In this document: piece after piece, positions 6,896-7,324 of the stretch | How positions within the stretch are numbered: the first letter of the stretch is position 1 | Layout of the letters: every line of letters begins with the position of its first letter | NCBI GenBank assembly: GCA_903858195.1 | Contig: CAIOHW010000271.1 | Location: 1-7,324, forward strand | Source: Oligoflexia bacterium | GTDB lineage: Bacteria > Bdellovibrionota > UBA1018 | Reading direction: 5' to 3' | DNA: 7,324 nt | Translations under genes and position numbers: made by a program | Notes under the pieces: model-generated | Seen by the model: the letters and a program-made list of their open reading frames with translations, nothing else | What the model was told of the DNA's origin: nothing | Databases searched by the model: none

Positions 6896-6904
6896 AGTGT
6901 ACCA
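6896..6904 (-). promoter_or_regulatory. Candidate extended -10 giving a leaderless transcript
   Basis: The minus strand reads TGGTACACT, an extended -10 (TG-n-TACACT), ending 6 nt before the A of ATG 6889. Transcription would begin at or next to the start codon, which would explain why no ribosome binding site is seen for the DUF4442 gene. No clear -35 at normal spacing. Confidence 0.35.
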
Positions 6905-6952
6905 GAAAAAAGTCCTGCAAAATTGCGGGAAGATGGCTATAGACGTCTCTTC

Positions 6953-6957
6953 AGGAG
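6953..6957 (+). promoter_or_regulatory. Ribosome binding site of the small basic protein gene
   Basis: AGGAG, 8 nt before ATG 6966. It decides the start, since the frame is open upstream to an earlier ATG at 6816 inside the opposite gene. A possible -10 (TATAGA, 6938-6943) lies just upstream, with only a poor -35 match. Confidence 0.75.
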
Positions 6958-6965
6958 AACTTTTC

Positions 6966-7163
6966 ATGACTCAGACCACTGCAAACGCAACCACTCCCAA
7001 GGCCAAGCTCTCGCGCGCGACCCTTCGCGCTCAGGGCCGCAAGAAGCGCAAGGCCAAGATTGCTGCCGACAAGGAGTTTGCAAAGACCTTCTTTGCAGCC
7101 AAGTCCAAGCGTTCAAACGACAAGAAGGCCGCCTTCCGCAAGAAGAAGGCCCGCAAGAAGTAA
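6966..7163 (+). CDS. Small highly basic Lys/Ala-rich protein
   Basis: A 65-aa protein with 17 Lys and 7 Arg against only 3 acidic residues, a net charge near +21. The first 15 residues are Thr/Ala-rich; the rest is Lys/Arg/Ala-rich with a short KEFAKTFFAAKS segment that could be a helix, and a tail of RKKKARKK. No signal peptide and no membrane segment, so it should be cytoplasmic. The composition resembles nucleoid-binding or ribosome-associated small proteins, for example histone H1-like lysine-rich proteins, but I cannot assign a family. A good ribosome binding site and a clean TAA stop support it as a real gene. It is divergent from the DUF4442 gene, with 76 bp between starts, and is followed at once by the CcoO-like segment in the same frame. 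Confidence 0.75.
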   Translation: MTQTTANATTPKAKLSRATLRAQGRKKRKAKIAADKEFAKTFFAAKSKRSNDKKAAFRKKKARKK

Positions 7164-7324
7164 TCTTGGCTTCTGATCGTTCTGACGATTCTGCTGGTGA
7201 GTTTTGGCGGTCTGGTGGAAATCGTTCCGCTGTTCTTCCAGAAATCCACGACGCAGCCGATCGGTCCGGACGGAAAGACGCTGGAACTGGTCAAGCCCTA
7301 CGATGCGTTACGCTTGGCCGGACG
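7164..7324 (+). CDS. ccoO: CcoO-like segment (cbb3 oxidase subunit II), no visible start, runs off right edge
   Basis: About 53 codons matching the N-terminal region of the mono-haem cytochrome c subunit of cbb3-type oxidase, which anchors in the inner membrane and passes electrons to the catalytic subunit. It shows the membrane helix with the signature SFGGLVEIVPLFFQKST, followed by VKPYDALRLAG, the stretch that in the family comes just before the haem-binding region. The haem motif itself would lie beyond the window. The frame begins right after the TAA of the small basic gene, and there is no ATG, GTG or TTG in this frame before the helix; only a CTG at 7173 could serve. The usual 10 or so N-terminal residues are missing. 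Explanations are a 5'-truncated gene, the distal part of a CcoN-CcoO fusion joined here by rearrangement or misassembly, a sequencing frameshift, or a non-standard start. The family identity is much surer than the gene's integrity. Confidence 0.72.

Noticed and set aside
6890..6967. Longer DUF4442 protein starting at 6967
   Set aside because: The start would overlap the ATG of the divergent gene (shared CATG), has no ribosome binding site, and the extra 26 residues are not part of the family.
7031..7294. 87-codon minus-strand frame across the small basic gene and CcoO segment
   Set aside because: Antisense to two better supported plus-strand readings; no motif.
7166..7324. TTG-started frame (7166) as the real gene at the right edge
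   Set aside because: It is open, but gives a Ser/Asp/Arg/Gly-rich sequence with no family resemblance, whereas the frame two bases earlier gives a clear CcoO membrane helix.

Overview
The window looks like GC-rich chromosomal DNA from a Gram-negative (two-membrane) bacterium. It encodes an outer-membrane beta-barrel ending in Phe, a lipoprotein with a clear lipobox, and the start of a cbb3 oxidase subunit, an enzyme typical of Proteobacteria and relatives. The long lipoprotein with EF-hand-like loops paired with a barrel fits predatory or deltaproteobacterial lineages such as Bdellovibrionota, but that placement is an inference and not proven by the sequence.

Layout. Positions 1-241 (minus) hold the N-terminus of a secreted protein made of a 12-bp minisatellite encoding (S/A)-E-Q-K tetrapeptides; it runs off the left edge. 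After a 158-bp divergent gap comes a plus-strand pair: a GT20 sugar-phosphate synthase of the trehalose-6-phosphate synthase type (400-1836) and, 15 bp later in the same reading frame, a family 5 (UDGb) uracil-DNA glycosylase (1852-2553). The glycosylase gene runs 51 bp into the 3' end of the oppositely oriented lipoprotein gene.

The minus strand from 6889 to 2503 reads, in transcription order: a DUF4442 hotdog-fold protein (6889-6386), the beta-barrel (6295-4865) and the 790-aa EF-hand lipoprotein (4875-2503). The barrel stop and the lipoprotein start overlap by 11 bp, with a GGAGG ribosome binding site inside the barrel gene, so these two are very likely made together and may form one outer-membrane assembly. 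A candidate extended -10 promoter with an inverted repeat at its predicted start site precedes the barrel gene.

At the right end, divergent from the DUF4442 gene, lies a 65-aa highly basic protein (6966-7163). Directly after its stop codon, in the same frame and with no usable start codon, comes sequence for the N-terminal membrane anchor of cbb3 oxidase subunit II (CcoO), which runs off the edge. This points to a 5'-truncated gene, a junction from a CcoN-CcoO fusion, or an assembly joint.

The main points for follow-up are the coupled barrel/EF-hand lipoprotein pair, the AEQK minisatellite protein, the start-less CcoO segment and the substrate of the GT20 enzyme. No RNA genes, CRISPR arrays, insertion sequences or strong terminators were seen.
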